NCBI GenBank assembly: GCA_032690845.1
Contig: CM064417.1
Span: 40,492,432-40,556,431 of the forward strand
Source: Eleusine coracana subsp. coracana
Taxonomy: Eukaryota > Streptophyta > Magnoliopsida > Poales > Poaceae
DNA: 64,000 nt
Direction: 5' to 3'
Shown here: positions 23,101-35,100 of the stretch, in pieces
Numbering within the stretch: the stretch's first letter is position 1
Layout of the letters: every line of letters starts with the position of its first letter
Translations under genes and position numbers: made by a program
The notes under the pieces: generated by a model
The model's input: the letters and a program-made list of their open reading frames with translations, nothing else
Databases searched by the model: none
What the model was told of the DNA's origin: nothing

Positions 23101-24129
23101 TTGATTTCTGGGTCAGATAGAGAAGTTTGTTTCATTTTGGGCCTAGAAAGGAATCAACAACTTTAACAGCACCAAGAAAGGAATTCTCTCATTCATTTAT
23201 GGTTCAACATTGTACACTAAATGATCGATCAATCAGAAAAAGCTACAACTGACATAAGCACCTAACATCTTTCTTTTGTTATATATGGAAACTTTGTTTG
23301 AATTAGCCCCATTTTTTATATGAGAACTGTCGCCCAAATTAAGTGTTCCTACATTTTAAAATATAAACATTTCTGTAAAACAAAATTATTTTAAATATGA
23401 CAAGTTGTATATTGTAATAATTGGTTTTATCAAGAATCTTTTAACGTACATGTTAAATCTTATTGAATTTTTACAATATATATTGAAATAGTCAAGGATT
23501 AAGAATGTTTGACTTTGATCAAAAATAAAAAATATCTATATGTTTGAACAGAGGTAATACCGATTACCTTGTAAAGTTTGTGTCGTGTATATAGCTATAT
23601 CACCACATATCAGAGGTCACATGTCACAAATCGTAGCTTTATTGTTAGAACCAATATTTTGCGTGTTTTTTGTATCTAAAAACAAGAATTAATGTATGCA
23701 ACACCCCTACATATCCAATAAATAAATAACCAATCAATAGAAAAAAAACTCATTTAATCTCTCATTCTCAAGTGTTTATACAAATTATCATTTAACAGTT
23801 CTAAGGGCGACCATAATGTGCGTTGAAAGTCGATAGTAGATAGTAAATGGCCAGTAATAAATATTGTGAAAGTGGGTAGTAAGAAAAATATAGTTGCTAC
23901 CGGCATTTACATTAGTACCGGATAAGAACAAATAAAAAAATTGTTTTCTCTCTCTCCTTGGCTGATACTCTCCTCCTGTATGGGAATAAAGAACCGAGCT
24001 AAAGTTATGATTTATTTATTTTCTAGTGGGGCTATCCTTTATTGCTCCTTTCAGCAACAAGCATTGTGAGATCTAGATTAACTACTATTGATTTAGCTAG
24101 GGTCCACCTTATTATTGAGTTCGATAGTA
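23101..24129. other. AT-rich gap with a possible Stowaway-like MITE at about 23350-23565
   Basis: TACATTTTAAAATATAAAC near 23350 and GAACAGAGGTAATA near 23555 resemble the two ends of grass Stowaway elements with TA targets. About 23815-23970 has short repeats of GTAGATAGTAAATGG type. No gene seen. Confidence 0.4.
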
Positions 24130-24606
24130 TATGTTGGGGTCGTCCAAAGGCATTAGGGGGGCTCAAGCCCCCTCCCCCACCCTCTCCTATTCACACTCAT
24201 GTGCTCTGGTCTTTATTCACTTGAAAGGTGAGATATGTTGATTCATGTGTAGAATTATGCGTTATCATTATTCAAGTGTTGCATCTAACATATAAAAATG
24301 TCCAATAAATAATAATATACATAATTAAAGCAGTGATTGAAACAAAATCAACTCTCAAGGAACCCGTGAATTTCAAACACTCAATTATGATCCACCGTTA
24401 TTAAGAGCACCTCGACATTTTGATGATATGATCATGTGAATTTAAGCATTGGCATGAATATACACACTGCACCACGAAGAACCTAGAAAAGTAACACGCT
24501 GATTGATCTATTGAAGCGACATCTACACTCCCTCTGCTCCACTGACCATACAACGACCGTATCTGAGTTCAACAGGCTTTGGAATGATCACTCGGGCTGG
24601 TCTCCC
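24130..24606. other. 3' flank of the OFP gene, duplicated at 13860-14380
   Basis: Probable 3' untranslated and downstream DNA of the OFP gene. It shares long stretches with the flank of the broken copy, for example AAATCAACTCTCAAGGAA at about 24345 and 14167. Confidence 0.6.
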
Positions 24607-25770
24607 TCACTCCTCGCCAAAGACGGTCTCCCAGACGTCCTCGAAGGCGGCGAGGATGGCCGGGTGGTGGCGCTGGGAGTTGAGCTGGAGGTAGGAGCCC
24701 AGGAGCTCCTCCATCTGGTTGACGCTGGCGATGCGCCGCTCAACGACCATCTCGACCATGGAGCTCCGGAAGTCCGCGTACGGGTTGCTCGACCGCTTCA
24801 CAACCGCCATGCCCGGGCCGGCGGCCTCCTCCGAGCCCACCACACGCTTCGTCTTGACGGTGGTGGCGCCCTGCTCCTCCTTCGTCTTCCTGTCAACGTT
24901 GCACCCGCCGTGCTGCTTCTTCGCCTCGACGGATATCAGCGGCCGGAAGGCGTCCGCTAGGGTCGGAGGTCTCGGCAAGGCGCACCTTGGCGCGTGGCGA
25001 GTCGCCGCGTTGACCCGGCGAGTCGTCCTCATGCTGTTGTTATTGGTTTGGTAGAAGTCGGAGGTGGATTCTGACGAGAAGCTGAGTGACGAGAACAGCG
25101 TCCTCGTCTCGGCCTCCTCCGCGCCGCCGTCGCCCTCGTCGCTGCTGAACGGCGCGAGCTCGTCGTCCGTCGCGGTGGACGACGACGACGACGACCAGGC
25201 GTACGGGTACGGCGCAGTGGGCGCGGTCCTGGGCCGCCGCGCGCGGCCCCACGCGTCGGAGGTCGTCGAGCAGTGTCGCCGCGACGCGGACGGTGGTGAC
25301 CGCGTCGCCGCCGCCGGCTTACTGCTCCTCCGTCTGCTCTGCTGCTTCTTGGCGCCGTCCCTTACCGGCAGGGACGACGGACAGTGCTGCTGCAGCAGGG
25401 GCGCGTCGGAGTGGACGGAGCGGCGGCCGGAGGCCCCGACCGCCGCGCCACCCGTGCAGTCCACGGAGATGTGGACGAGCGACGCGCTGCGGCTACGGCG
25501 GCGGCGAGGGCGGCCGCCGGCGCCATCGACCTTGGGCCGCTCGTAGGTGCAGGGCGTGCAGAAGTAAGGGGAGGGCGGCGCTTCTTCATGGTGGTGGTGG
25601 TGGTGGGTGTCTGCATTGGCCTTGGCGAGGCTGACGAAGGCCGTGTCGGAGTTGGCGTGCGTGGCGCAGGACGAGCGCGTGAGGATCTGCGCCAGCCGAT
25701 GCTTCAGCCAGCTGCCGGCGCCGGCGCTGTCCCGGCGGTGGGGGCTCTTGTCAACCAAGGGCGTGTGCAT
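24607..25770 (-). CDS. OFP: OVATE family protein (transcriptional regulator)
   Basis: Intronless, 387 aa. The C-terminal OVATE domain lies at about residues 318-385: SNPYADFRSSMVEMVVERRI, then QMEELLGSYLQLNSQRHHP, then AILAAFEDVWETVFG. This spacing is diagnostic for the family. The rest is low-complexity: a run of six His near residue 60, Arg-rich stretches that could serve as nuclear signals (RPRRRRSRS), Ser runs and an acidic patch. OFPs are plant-specific nuclear proteins, mostly repressors, that bind TALE homeodomain proteins and affect organ shape and secondary wall formation; that role is family knowledge. The start at 25770 is the first in-frame ATG I found; the frame stays open for some codons upstream without another ATG. 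A TATA-like CCTATAAGG lies about 120 bp upstream. A broken duplicate lies about 10 kb away. Open frames on the plus strand here are GC shadows. Confidence 0.88.
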   Translation of the reverse strand: MHTPLVDKSPHRRDSAGAGSWLKHRLAQILTRSSCATHANSDTAFVSLAKANADTHHHHHHEEAPPSPYFCTPCTYERPKVDGAGGRPRRRRSRSASLVHISVDCTGGAAVGASGRRSVHSDAPLLQQHCPSSLPVRDGAKKQQSRRRSSKPAAATRSPPSASRRHCSTTSDAWGRARRPRTAPTAPYPYAWSSSSSSTATDDELAPFSSDEGDGGAEEAETRTLFSSLSFSSESTSDFYQTNNNSMRTTRRVNAATRHAPRCALPRPPTLADAFRPLISVEAKKQHGGCNVDRKTKEEQGATTVKTKRVVGSEEAAGPGMAVVKRSSNPYADFRSSMVEMVVERRIASVNQMEELLGSYLQLNSQRHHPAILAAFEDVWETVFGEE

Positions 25771-25885
25771 CGTTGTCGTGCCCGTGCGCTCCGGCAGCCC
25801 GGCCGCCTTCAGTGAGAGGAAGAAGGTGGATAGGTGTATGTGAACGTGTTTACTAATCTTTGGCGGGTCGCGGCTCCTTGCTCTG

Positions 25886-25895
25886 CCTTATAGGC
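25886..25895 (-). promoter_or_regulatory. Probable TATA box of the OFP gene
   Basis: Minus-strand CCTATAAGG about 120 bp before the start codon, a normal plant distance for a short leader. Confidence 0.5.
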
Positions 25896-25989
25896 GAGGC
25901 GACCGTGAAAGTGGAGTGTGTAGGAGAAGAATCTGCCGGGACTGATTTGTTTGCCATGTGTATAGGTCTCTACTCTCTAGGATATTATA

Positions 25990-27992
25990 CGTAGGGGAGG
26001 CGTGCTACTCTGTCCACGCTTAAAATACTTGGTGGAGTGGAAGGTGAAAAAAAATTTGCAAGGAATAACCAAGTTGCTGCTCGACGAGACTGTGGGTGTG
26101 CCGGCGTAAACCGTGTGGAACAATGCATGCGTTGCATGCTTCCTACCGACCATGGCCGTACCATCAGGTGGACCTGGATCCGGCACTGGCCACAAAAGGA
26201 CGACCCGGATCTACATGAACATTCACAGGTGCCGCGCTGCCACTGTCACGTCCGGTGCAGAGAACAATCACAAACCAACGAAGAATGCTCGTGTCCGGCT
26301 GCACCTGATCATTCATCAAGCGGTCCCGCCGGCCGCTGGGGGCAGCAGCGGGGCGTGCCGTGTCGGCCGGCTGCTCTGCGATGCCGGAAAGCACAAGGGC
26401 TCGGTGCCTCTCTTGGCCTGGCTTTCGCCTCGTCGTCTGCGATGTGGTCGCAGTGTAGCACATGATACACAGCGGCGAGCTGCAACTGCAAGTGAGCTCC
26501 ATTTTCATAGATGATGCCTCTGATGTCGTCTGTACCGTTACCATGTCATTCTGGTCACCTTTCCTTGCTCTGTTCGTGGAGCAGAGACGGACGAACAGGG
26601 AGCTGTTCCGTCACAGGCACTTCCAGGTTTCAAGGCCAGCACATCACGATCCAACTGATAGAACGCAAGGACACTCACTTTCTGGCCTGTACTGTATGCG
26701 TTGGTCATCGGAGCGAGTGCGGCACCGCACCAAACACAAACAAACATTCCGTAATCTACACGGTTATCGGTTTGTCCCTCGCTCTGATTTCAAACACAAG
26801 TAGGAGTACGCCGAGTTTACCGCGTAATCAAACAAAAGAAACAACTCAACGGCCCGATTTCGCGCCTACCCAGGTTATCTCTCTCCTTCCTCCACAACAA
26901 AGTTTGTAACCACATGATTAGGAGGTAGCGGAACGGATGTTTCATCCTTCCGATGCAGTAGGGTGTAGCTCCATTACGGAATCGTATGCGCCCGTGTCCC
27001 GCTCAATGACTTCTCACAGTAACATGCCAAAAAGGTTAGGCGTGTAAACGCCCATGTAACCTCGTGCTGCCAACTGCTGAACTGCCATGCTAGAGGAGAA
27101 AGCTTACATGAGGAAAGAAACGGGAAAAAAAGCCCTGCGTGTGGATCTTGACCCCCCATCGCCTGCAACTGCAACAGAGAAAAATAAAAGGTATGGGTAG
27201 AATTCAAATGCATGTGTACTTGACTCGTCAATGCAATGTCCACGAACAAAAGGACAGTCAATGTTGCAGCGTTAATTTACGAAGCTGCATGCACACATAC
27301 GAGGAGAGTACTTACTAATTAGCAACAAGGCATGCATGGTGATGAGAGGAGGGCTTTTTATATTAATATTGATTTATGGTGGAGGAGGAGAAGGCCTTTG
27401 CCCCCCTTTGTTGCTTTCTCAATTGTCTCGTTATGTCACAGGCTGCGCTTAGGTGGCGGAGATGCCCTTCTGAAGCATCTCCTGACTGACCCTGCAACCA
27501 AACCAACCTGCACCAAACTAATTTCAACTTTTCTGACGATTACACGTGAACAAGAAGGAAAAGAGGAGATCTGGTTTCCTCTAAAAAATAGAGAGTCCTG
27601 ACATATACTCCGAATACAGTCACAAAAAGGGGATACACCCTCTCAATCTAAGCTACTGGCAAGGGCGTTTTCCACTCGTTCATCTAGTAAGAGCTCTGCA
27701 CTGGACGCTGCCGTGTAGCCATTTCTACGCTGATATGTTTGTCTACTTGCACCGATCTGCTCTACATGCAGGCGGCACCCCAAATGCCACTTTCGCGTGA
27801 CTCCAAACATATGTGCCGATTGACATGTATATCTTATCGCGCAAATGTGATGCCGATTCTTGCAATAATCTCCATTCAGCATGTACACCGTGCACGTGGA
27901 AAACAATAGATTAGTACTCAGTGTGCGTGGATACTAAGTCAGTGACCTTGCATCGGTGGTCACAGGAGCCAGAGCTAGTAGCCGGTGTCGTC
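25990..27992. other. Intergenic DNA upstream of OFP, no gene recognised
   Basis: Mixed-composition sequence with short overlapping open frames (for example 26037-26900 on plus, 27643-27906 on minus). None shows a domain, consistent codon bias or splice structure that I recognise. It probably includes the OFP promoter. Confidence 0.45.
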
Positions 27993-28320
27993 GGCCAATC
28001 TTAATGGGGTCTTTCATCACATAGTTTCTAACAATGACATATTAGTTTTGAGATTTTGTACTATAAAATAAAACTATGTCTCTCAGTATTCATTTTCATA
28101 TCACAGTTTTATATGCTTATTAAAATATTAAATTGTTGCTAGGTGGACTTCAATAGTTAGTTGGAATAAAAGAATATACCCTCAATGCACTTTTATTTGA
28201 CTTTTATTTTATTAAAAAGAATGCTAATGTCATTTACTCTCTTTTATAATAAATTATCTATCATATCATCACTTTTGTTAATGTGACAACTAATTAAATA
28301 TAAATGAATTGAGACTGGCC
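27993..28320. mobile_element. MITE with GGCCARTCTYAAT inverted ends
   Basis: 328 bp. The left end GGCCAATCTTAATGG and the right end, read in reverse (GGCCAGTCTCAATTC), are inverted repeats with two differences in the first 13 bases. The interior is AT-rich and non-coding. No convincing target-site duplication was found, so the superfamily is left open. Confidence 0.6.
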
Positions 28321-29689
28321 TAACGTACCCAGTCACTCCTGCCAGCTCAGGGCGCTGGTGGTGGACCGGCGACGAGTCTCCAAATGATTCCGGTCAGTGG
28401 ACCAAAACCTAATAGAGATACTGGCTCCGACCGCTGCAGATGTGAATTATGTTAGGTCACAACGTGTGGTCCAGTTCTAGTTCTAGATCTGGCTACGATT
28501 CAACATTCTGATAAGTGAATAAGATCAGTCACTGGATGTGTTTGAGTGAGGAAATGGAGGGAAAAAGGGGGGCTATACAATTTGTCAGGTGCGTAGATAG
28601 ATAAGAACATGTGAACTCGCCGGGTGCTGCTTACCGCAATTAATGGACAGGAACAAATCCTGGTTCTGAAAATCAACGTCCACCGCCGCTAATACTCTCC
28701 CTGATTTGTTGGGTTCCGGCTACAGTATGTCTGCACTCAGAGCATCTGATTGCGATAGCCGCTCATGGGTCATCGTCCTTTGTGGAGAGCTAAACAACAA
28801 TGAAAGTCCATATGTCAAGCAGCAAAATCGTGAAGGAATGATATTCCTGTTTTGGATGATTTTGAGTAAATAGAAAGATGACAAGAAAATTAAAAACATC
28901 TTGCGATTGAGGCGACAAAGAAGAAATATTTTCCGCTGAAAACTACTGGATATAAGAATGTCACGACTGAAGAAAAGTCAGAAAATAAAATGGAACCTCT
29001 ATCTGTTGAAGAAATCAGATTATTTATCCCACTTTCAGTAAATATATTGAACACAGTCACATGTTGCTTGTGAAACTCTAGGCCTGCTACTGCGTAGCTT
29101 GAATGATACATCTAGACAGAAGTGTAAAATCAGCCTTAAGAACTGTTGCTTTCTGCACTATCACAACATTACCTTTTTTAATCGAGAACACGTTGCAGAA
29201 AATGTTCGCCACACAGGACACCTCAGACACGAACAAAAAGTTGCACGATAGCATTCATCCTAGAATCAATAGAACTAAAAATTCTTGTGCAAAAAGGGGA
29301 GAAAGATAAATTAGCATGCCAGCTGATGGTGCATTTTCATTGTTCAATATGCTAAATCTGGAATGGATCATCGCCGATTTTTTCTGACTGGATTCTCTCA
29401 ACGAATCATTCAATCGCCAGAACTATGTTCTCCATTCATAGTCCAATGCCTGATTTGCTAACCTAAACATTCTTTCATTAACAACACCAGTAACCTGAAC
29501 ATCGGAGAATTTTCATTCCAAGTTATGAATCAATACTTAGCTGGAATTCAAGATCGTTCTATATGAAAATTCTGTTTGCCGTGTGTTGTTTGTATATATG
29601 GCCATGTTTCTCGTCAGTATATAAACCTGAAACAAATGTACTAATGTCTCTTCTCCTAAAGTAACATTCTTATTTATTATTTCAAAATA
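28321..29689. other. Intergenic gap, no gene seen
   Basis: AT-rich sequence with only short scattered ORFs. Nothing recognised. Confidence 0.4.
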
Positions 29690-29912
29690 GTGATCATTTA
29701 TAGTGTTATTTTGACTATATCTAATACTTTGATTAAGCATGCACGAGTTATTTTCTATTCCACAATGCAAGTATTTCTAGATTTAATCAAAGTAAAAAAT
29801 TTCTAGATTTATAGTGTGATTTTGGCTATATCTAATACTTTGAGTAAGCCTACACGAGTTATTTTTCTATTACACAATTCAAGCATTTCTATATTTAGTC
29901 AAATTTAATTTT
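29690..29912. repeat. Two-copy tandem repeat, unit about 111 bp
   Basis: The units at about 29690-29800 and 29801-29912 share CTATATCTAATACTTTGA and CACGAGTTATTTT with an offset of 111 bases. They differ at several positions, so the duplication is old. A nearby GAAATGGAAAGAGTATACTA (about 30070) resembles the end of a grass MITE, so the repeat may be internal to one. Confidence 0.75.
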
Positions 29913-30158
29913 TCTAAACTTTAAATAATCATATGAATAAAAATAAATTGTTTAAGTATAAAGTGTTACCTATTATGACACTAGAGTTCATGATGAATCT
30001 AATTATGCATGGTCAAATAAACATCATGAACTATTTACTATTAAACTATTTAATATACTAATATTTTGAAATGGAAAGAGTATACTATTATTTTTATTGA
30101 AGAAACCTGTTTTGTTTTCTTGTATCACATAAGTTGCAGATACCATGCGATGTAGTAA

Positions 30159-30459
30159 GGTGCTGTTTGGATCCACTTGTTATGGGTAAAATTTTAGGGG
30201 CTAAAAGTGCAAGGCCAAACTTTAGCTTCTAACCTTTAGCCCCTACATATTTGCATCCATAGCAAATGTCTAAATTTTAGCACATGCATGAGTGAGTGGG
30301 TTAAGGTTTAGCACCTTTTTAGGCCTCTTGTGTGTCAAATTTTTTTAGCCATTTACCATTTTATTTTGCTCTCATTTGCCCACATGTTTGGATCTACTTG
30401 ACAAAAAGAAAGATTAAATCTATTAGTTTTAACCATTTACCATGGATTCAAACATGCCC
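30159..30459. mobile_element. Tourist-like MITE (PIF/Harbinger type)
   Basis: 301 bp flanked by TAA at 30156-30158 and 30460-30462. The left end GGTGCTGTTTGGATCCA and the right end GGATTCAAACATGCCC are imperfect inverted repeats. The 3-bp TAA target is the mark of PIF/Harbinger insertion. No coding capacity. Confidence 0.75.
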
Positions 30460-30462
30460 TAA

Positions 30463-32134
30463 GTTTATACAGTTGGGCACAATTAATTTCTCTAGTCTAA
30501 CTCTACTACTATATAAAATTAACTTCCCTAGTCTAGAACAGTTAGCAATTGCATTCCCCACTTTCAATAGACAGGTACAATTAAGGGCCAGTTACTTACA
30601 AACCATTATAAATTTTAGCAATCCTGAATTTGTGATAGTAAAACCACTTATCCCATATGTGTGCTATTGTGTTACAAAATTAATTCTATTTATGTCATTT
30701 ACGTTATTTTTAGTACTATATTTTTCTCAAAATGATAGTTGTACCTTTTTTTTCAACATTGTGATTGACCTAGTGATGAGAGGGGGCTACAATGGAGACA
30801 ATGAGCTCGTGTTGTGGCTACGGCGGGGAGCTCACATGCACACACTGTGTCATTGCGACGAGGATTGACCTCGACCACGTGCGTTTTGGTGGCGGGAATT
30901 AAGCACGCCGGAGGCCGGGCAAAGCTTGCGTGTGTGGGATTGAGCACGTCGGAGCTAGCCCTGGCTTGGGAGGTAGAAGTGGCGAGCACAACAGGCGAGT
31001 TCCCTTGGTGATGACAGCGGTGAACTCGCATAGCAAAGGCAAAGCTGCATGCCGCGCTGTTCTTGCGAGGATTGAGCTTGCTCATGCGCATCGTGGATTA
31101 ATCTCATAGGAGGTCAAGGGTAGAGCTCGCCTGCGCACACAGGGATCAAGCTCGTTGGACCTGGTTGTGGCTCGAAGGAGGGGAAGGAGAGGAAAGGGTG
31201 CGGAGGCAATGAGAAAAGTAGGTTAGATATATGCGCCAATCTCTATGCCGAGCAAAAATCTCATCTGGCTCACTGTGGCGAACTCAGTTCCTGAATGAGA
31301 TTCCATAGAAGCATGAGAAGGAAGAAAGAATAGAGGCACTTTTGTCTTTCCATATGTTTTACTATTTAACAATGATATATATAGGATAAATTTTATAATA
31401 CAATGGCATTGATGGATAAACTGTTTTACATTGGTAAAATTGTGACTAAATGGATTTATAATGCTTTGTATGAAATTATGACTACAATTAACAACCAGTA
31501 CTCAATGGAAGAGCAGTAATAGCAGTGTAGAACAATTAGATCCTAGTAGTGATTATGGTGAAGAAAAGCTAATAACGAAAGTGGAAGACTAGAAGCACCA
31601 AGTATAACCGACGATTATAGTCTCGTCGGAATCAGCCGCCGTCGGAGCCAACTGTCGATCGTTACATCACCACACTTCGCCGTCCATTAGCCAGATATAT
31701 GTCTATGTGAAAGAACAAAATCATGACACGGTTGTGTTTTCAAATTCAAAAGGCTAAGTTTTGTTTCATATATTGAAGACATAAAAAAAAAAAACAGAAT
31801 GAATTAGTTTTTGTACCACACCAGACCAAATTGAACACTCGTTCCATATCAAACTAAATTTTAAACCATGTCTTATCCATTCATGTGGTTTGGACTCATG
31901 GTTTCGAGACTAACCGAATAGTTCACAGGGTGCGCCTTTTCTTCCTTGTGATGTCCGTATACCAGAACGAAAGCGTATTTCCTTTCATGGCCCACCTGTC
32001 AGCTCTGTTACTCCCGGTTCACAGTCCCAGCTCAGATCCAAGTTCCCACCGAGAAAAACCGTAGCTCGTCGCAGTCGTCTTCTTCCCCACGCGAGGCCAG
32101 ATCCACCCCCAATCCGGCGCGGCCGACCACCGCC
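30463..32134. other. Intergenic gap; promoter and leader of AP-4 beta at its right end
   Basis: 30780-31200 is moderately GC-rich with repeated GAGCTCGC/GATTGAGC motifs on both strands and no gene I recognise. The last 150-200 bases before 32135 are probably the AP-4 beta leader. No clear TATA box stands out there. Confidence 0.45.
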
Positions 32135-35100
32135 ATGGCTCCGACCGTCCCAACGGCGGCAAAGTCCGCCTCCCCTTCCCAACCATCCGGGTACGCCGCA
32201 GTCCCCCGTTTCGGCTCCCGAAACCTTCCCCCCTCCCGAGCCTTTACTGACCGGCCATTTGGCGACTCTGTGAGCGCAGGAAGAGCGAGGTGGCGGATCT
32301 GAAGCAGCAGCTGAGGCAGCTGGCGGGAAGCCGCGCGCCCGACGCGGACGACCAGCGCCGGGACGTCTTCAAGCGGGTGATCTCGTGCATGACCGCCGGC
32401 ATCGACGTGTCCGCGGCGTTCGGGGAGATGGTGATGTGCTCCGCCACATCGGACGTCGTCACCAAGAAGATGTGCTACCTCTACGTTGGCGCCCACGCAC
32501 GCGCGCACCCGGACCTCGCGCTCCTCACCATCAACTTCCTCCAGCGCGACTGCCGCGACCAGGACCCCACCATCCGGGGCCTCGCACTCCGCAGCCTCTG
32601 CTCCCTACGCGTCCCAAACCTGGTCGAGTACCTTGTCACGCCGCTCACTACCGGGCTTAAGGACCCCAGCGCCTACGTCCGGATGATCGCTGCAGTTGGT
32701 GCTGCCAAACTGTATCACATATCTGCTACCGCCTGTCTTGACGCGGACCTCCCTGCTTCGCTCAAAGCTCTTATGCTCTCTGACCCTGATGCACAGGTGA
32801 GCTGATCTGCCACAATCTACTTGATGAAACCACTATGCATACTACTAATTAGCTGCAGTCACTGCTAGTCTGCTACCACAAGCTGATCATGCAACTGTTT
32901 AATTCTTACCCAAAAATAAACTGTTGACATTTTGTGGACTCAACCTAGAATTTGAAGTTCAACGCACAGATACCAGCCTCAATGTGGATTGAGTTTAGGT
33001 ATTGCATGATGGGAGCTCATACATATAATTGGGCGGTGCCACCTGCATTGCTGCTGGTTTAACTGAAATTTGTAAAGATAAATGACAGTGGCCACTGAAG
33101 GTGCATATTCATATTTATCCTGGTGTGTTTGATTGTATTGGACTATTGGTTGCTTGGAATATTCCAGTTGCTTACCCTTATGTCCTAAGGAAGTTCACCA
33201 TTATTGTTATATATAACCTATGGTTCTGCATTACAGAATTTGAGTGATTGGTCAGTTGATAGCCTGAGAGATTATTGTCGTATATAAAAAAAAGTGCAGT
33301 ACCTTCTAATGATTATTAGTTTAACTGGAAAAGTACCCACTGGATATTGTTATTAGTTGAAGCTAGTCCAATGTTAGCTTCACTGGTCAAATTGATCCTT
33401 TTTGAACATCAAGTGACATGTTCCCACTCATTCTCCCTATTTTCTGCAGTGTTTTGAACAGTTTGCTCTTTTGTGTGTTCACTTGGTCCCCAAACCAGTG
33501 ATCTATTTCATATGTTAATAATTAAGAATTTAAGAGACACTGCAAATCTTGTTTCTTTCCAAATTCAGCGAATGGTTGTAGAGATCACATATGACATGGG
33601 CTGTATTTTGATAGTTTTTGTTCAGTGAACAGTGGTAGTACTTCATGGCCCCCTGTAGATGCTGTTAGTGTTGCGTGCTGGGCTGTAATTTTGTTGATTG
33701 TAGATGAGGAAGGTTCATACCTTGACAGCACTCTGTCTTATTTGTAGTGGACTCGTGATCTGAATCCTTTTTCCAGACCATGCTGAATGGTGCTTGAACT
33801 TTTCTAGTCATTTCTTGTATAATGCTCTGCGAATTTGAGTTGTGTTGTTGATCCATTTCTTGGCAGTATGCTCATTGCTTGCGCCTGTTCTGTTTATGGG
33901 GACCATAGGGACTACCCATTCGCTTTGTTTGCCTTTGCAACACCATCTATTACCAATCCATTGTTATTAATTTCTTGAAACATTAAAACTCATTTGCTTA
34001 ATACATCTTTAATGTATTGAGTAGCTTCCATTACAAATGGTTTTTTTGTAACTTTTTTATCTGTTATGAGCCTGCGTACTGCGATGTGCTGCCTTGAGAA
34101 TTTCCTTTCTGAATTCTGATCTATTCCACTGGATAGGTTACCTTTGCTTGGGCTTTGAATCATCTGATTAATGATTGGATGGTCTCTTTTGAAATTCCAT
34201 TCTTCTGAGATAAGCTGATTACATTGGCAAATTTGCAGGTAGTTGCCAATTGTTTGCACGCATTGCAGGAGATCTGGACTCTCGAAGCTGCCAATTCAGA
34301 GTCTGCAGCAAGGGAGATTGAGACACTATATAGCAAGCCAGTTGTATTTTACCTACTAAACAGGTGAATTTGTGTCTGTCTCTGCAGCCTTTGCTGGCAA
34401 CAGTCCCAGGTTCATATGTGCGCTAATTTGGGTTATCATATTTCAATTGCAGGATCAAAGAGTTCAGCGAGTGGGCACAATGCACAATTCTTGAGTTAGC
34501 TTCAAAGTTCCTACCATCTGATAATAACGAAATTTTTGACATAATGAACCTGCTGGAGGATAGACTTCAGCATGCAAATGGAGCTGTTGTTTTAGCAACA
34601 ATCAAAGTTTTTCTCCACTTGACAATGTCTATGACTGATGTTCATCAACAGGTGTGCATGTATTTAATCACATTATATCACCAGAGATGTAATCTTCCTC
34701 ATGCATGAGTGTAATATATTTGCATTCATGCTCTTCATCTATCCTATTTGGATGTCTTACTTTTTCTGATTCCATTTTGAATCCTCCACCTTAGGTTTAC
34801 GAGCGTATAAAAGCACCTTTGCTTACTCTGGTGGGTGCCGGGAGTCCTGAACAGTCATACTCTGTGCTATGCCATTTACATCTTCTGGTGATGCGTGCTC
34901 CAATGTTGTTTTCCTCTGACTATAAAAGTTTCTACTGCCAATTTAGTGATCCCTCGTATGTGAAGAAGCTGAAACTTGAGATGTTGACTGCTATTGCAAA
35001 TGAAAGCAATACCTATGAAATTGGTATGCCAGATATCCAACATCCAAGTCTTATATCTGATTATGATGTTACTCCAGTTGTCATTATTTTTGCTAAGGCA

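Noticed and set aside
24511..25843. Plus-strand ORFs opposite the OFP gene
   Set aside because: Shadows of the GC-rich OFP coding strand. Only the minus frame has a known domain.
26037..26909. Several overlapping ORFs upstream of OFP
   Set aside because: Short, overlapping in many frames, and without any domain.
27643..27906. 87-codon minus ORF rich in Cys and His
   Set aside because: The Cys/His spacing fits no zinc finger that I know and there is no further support.
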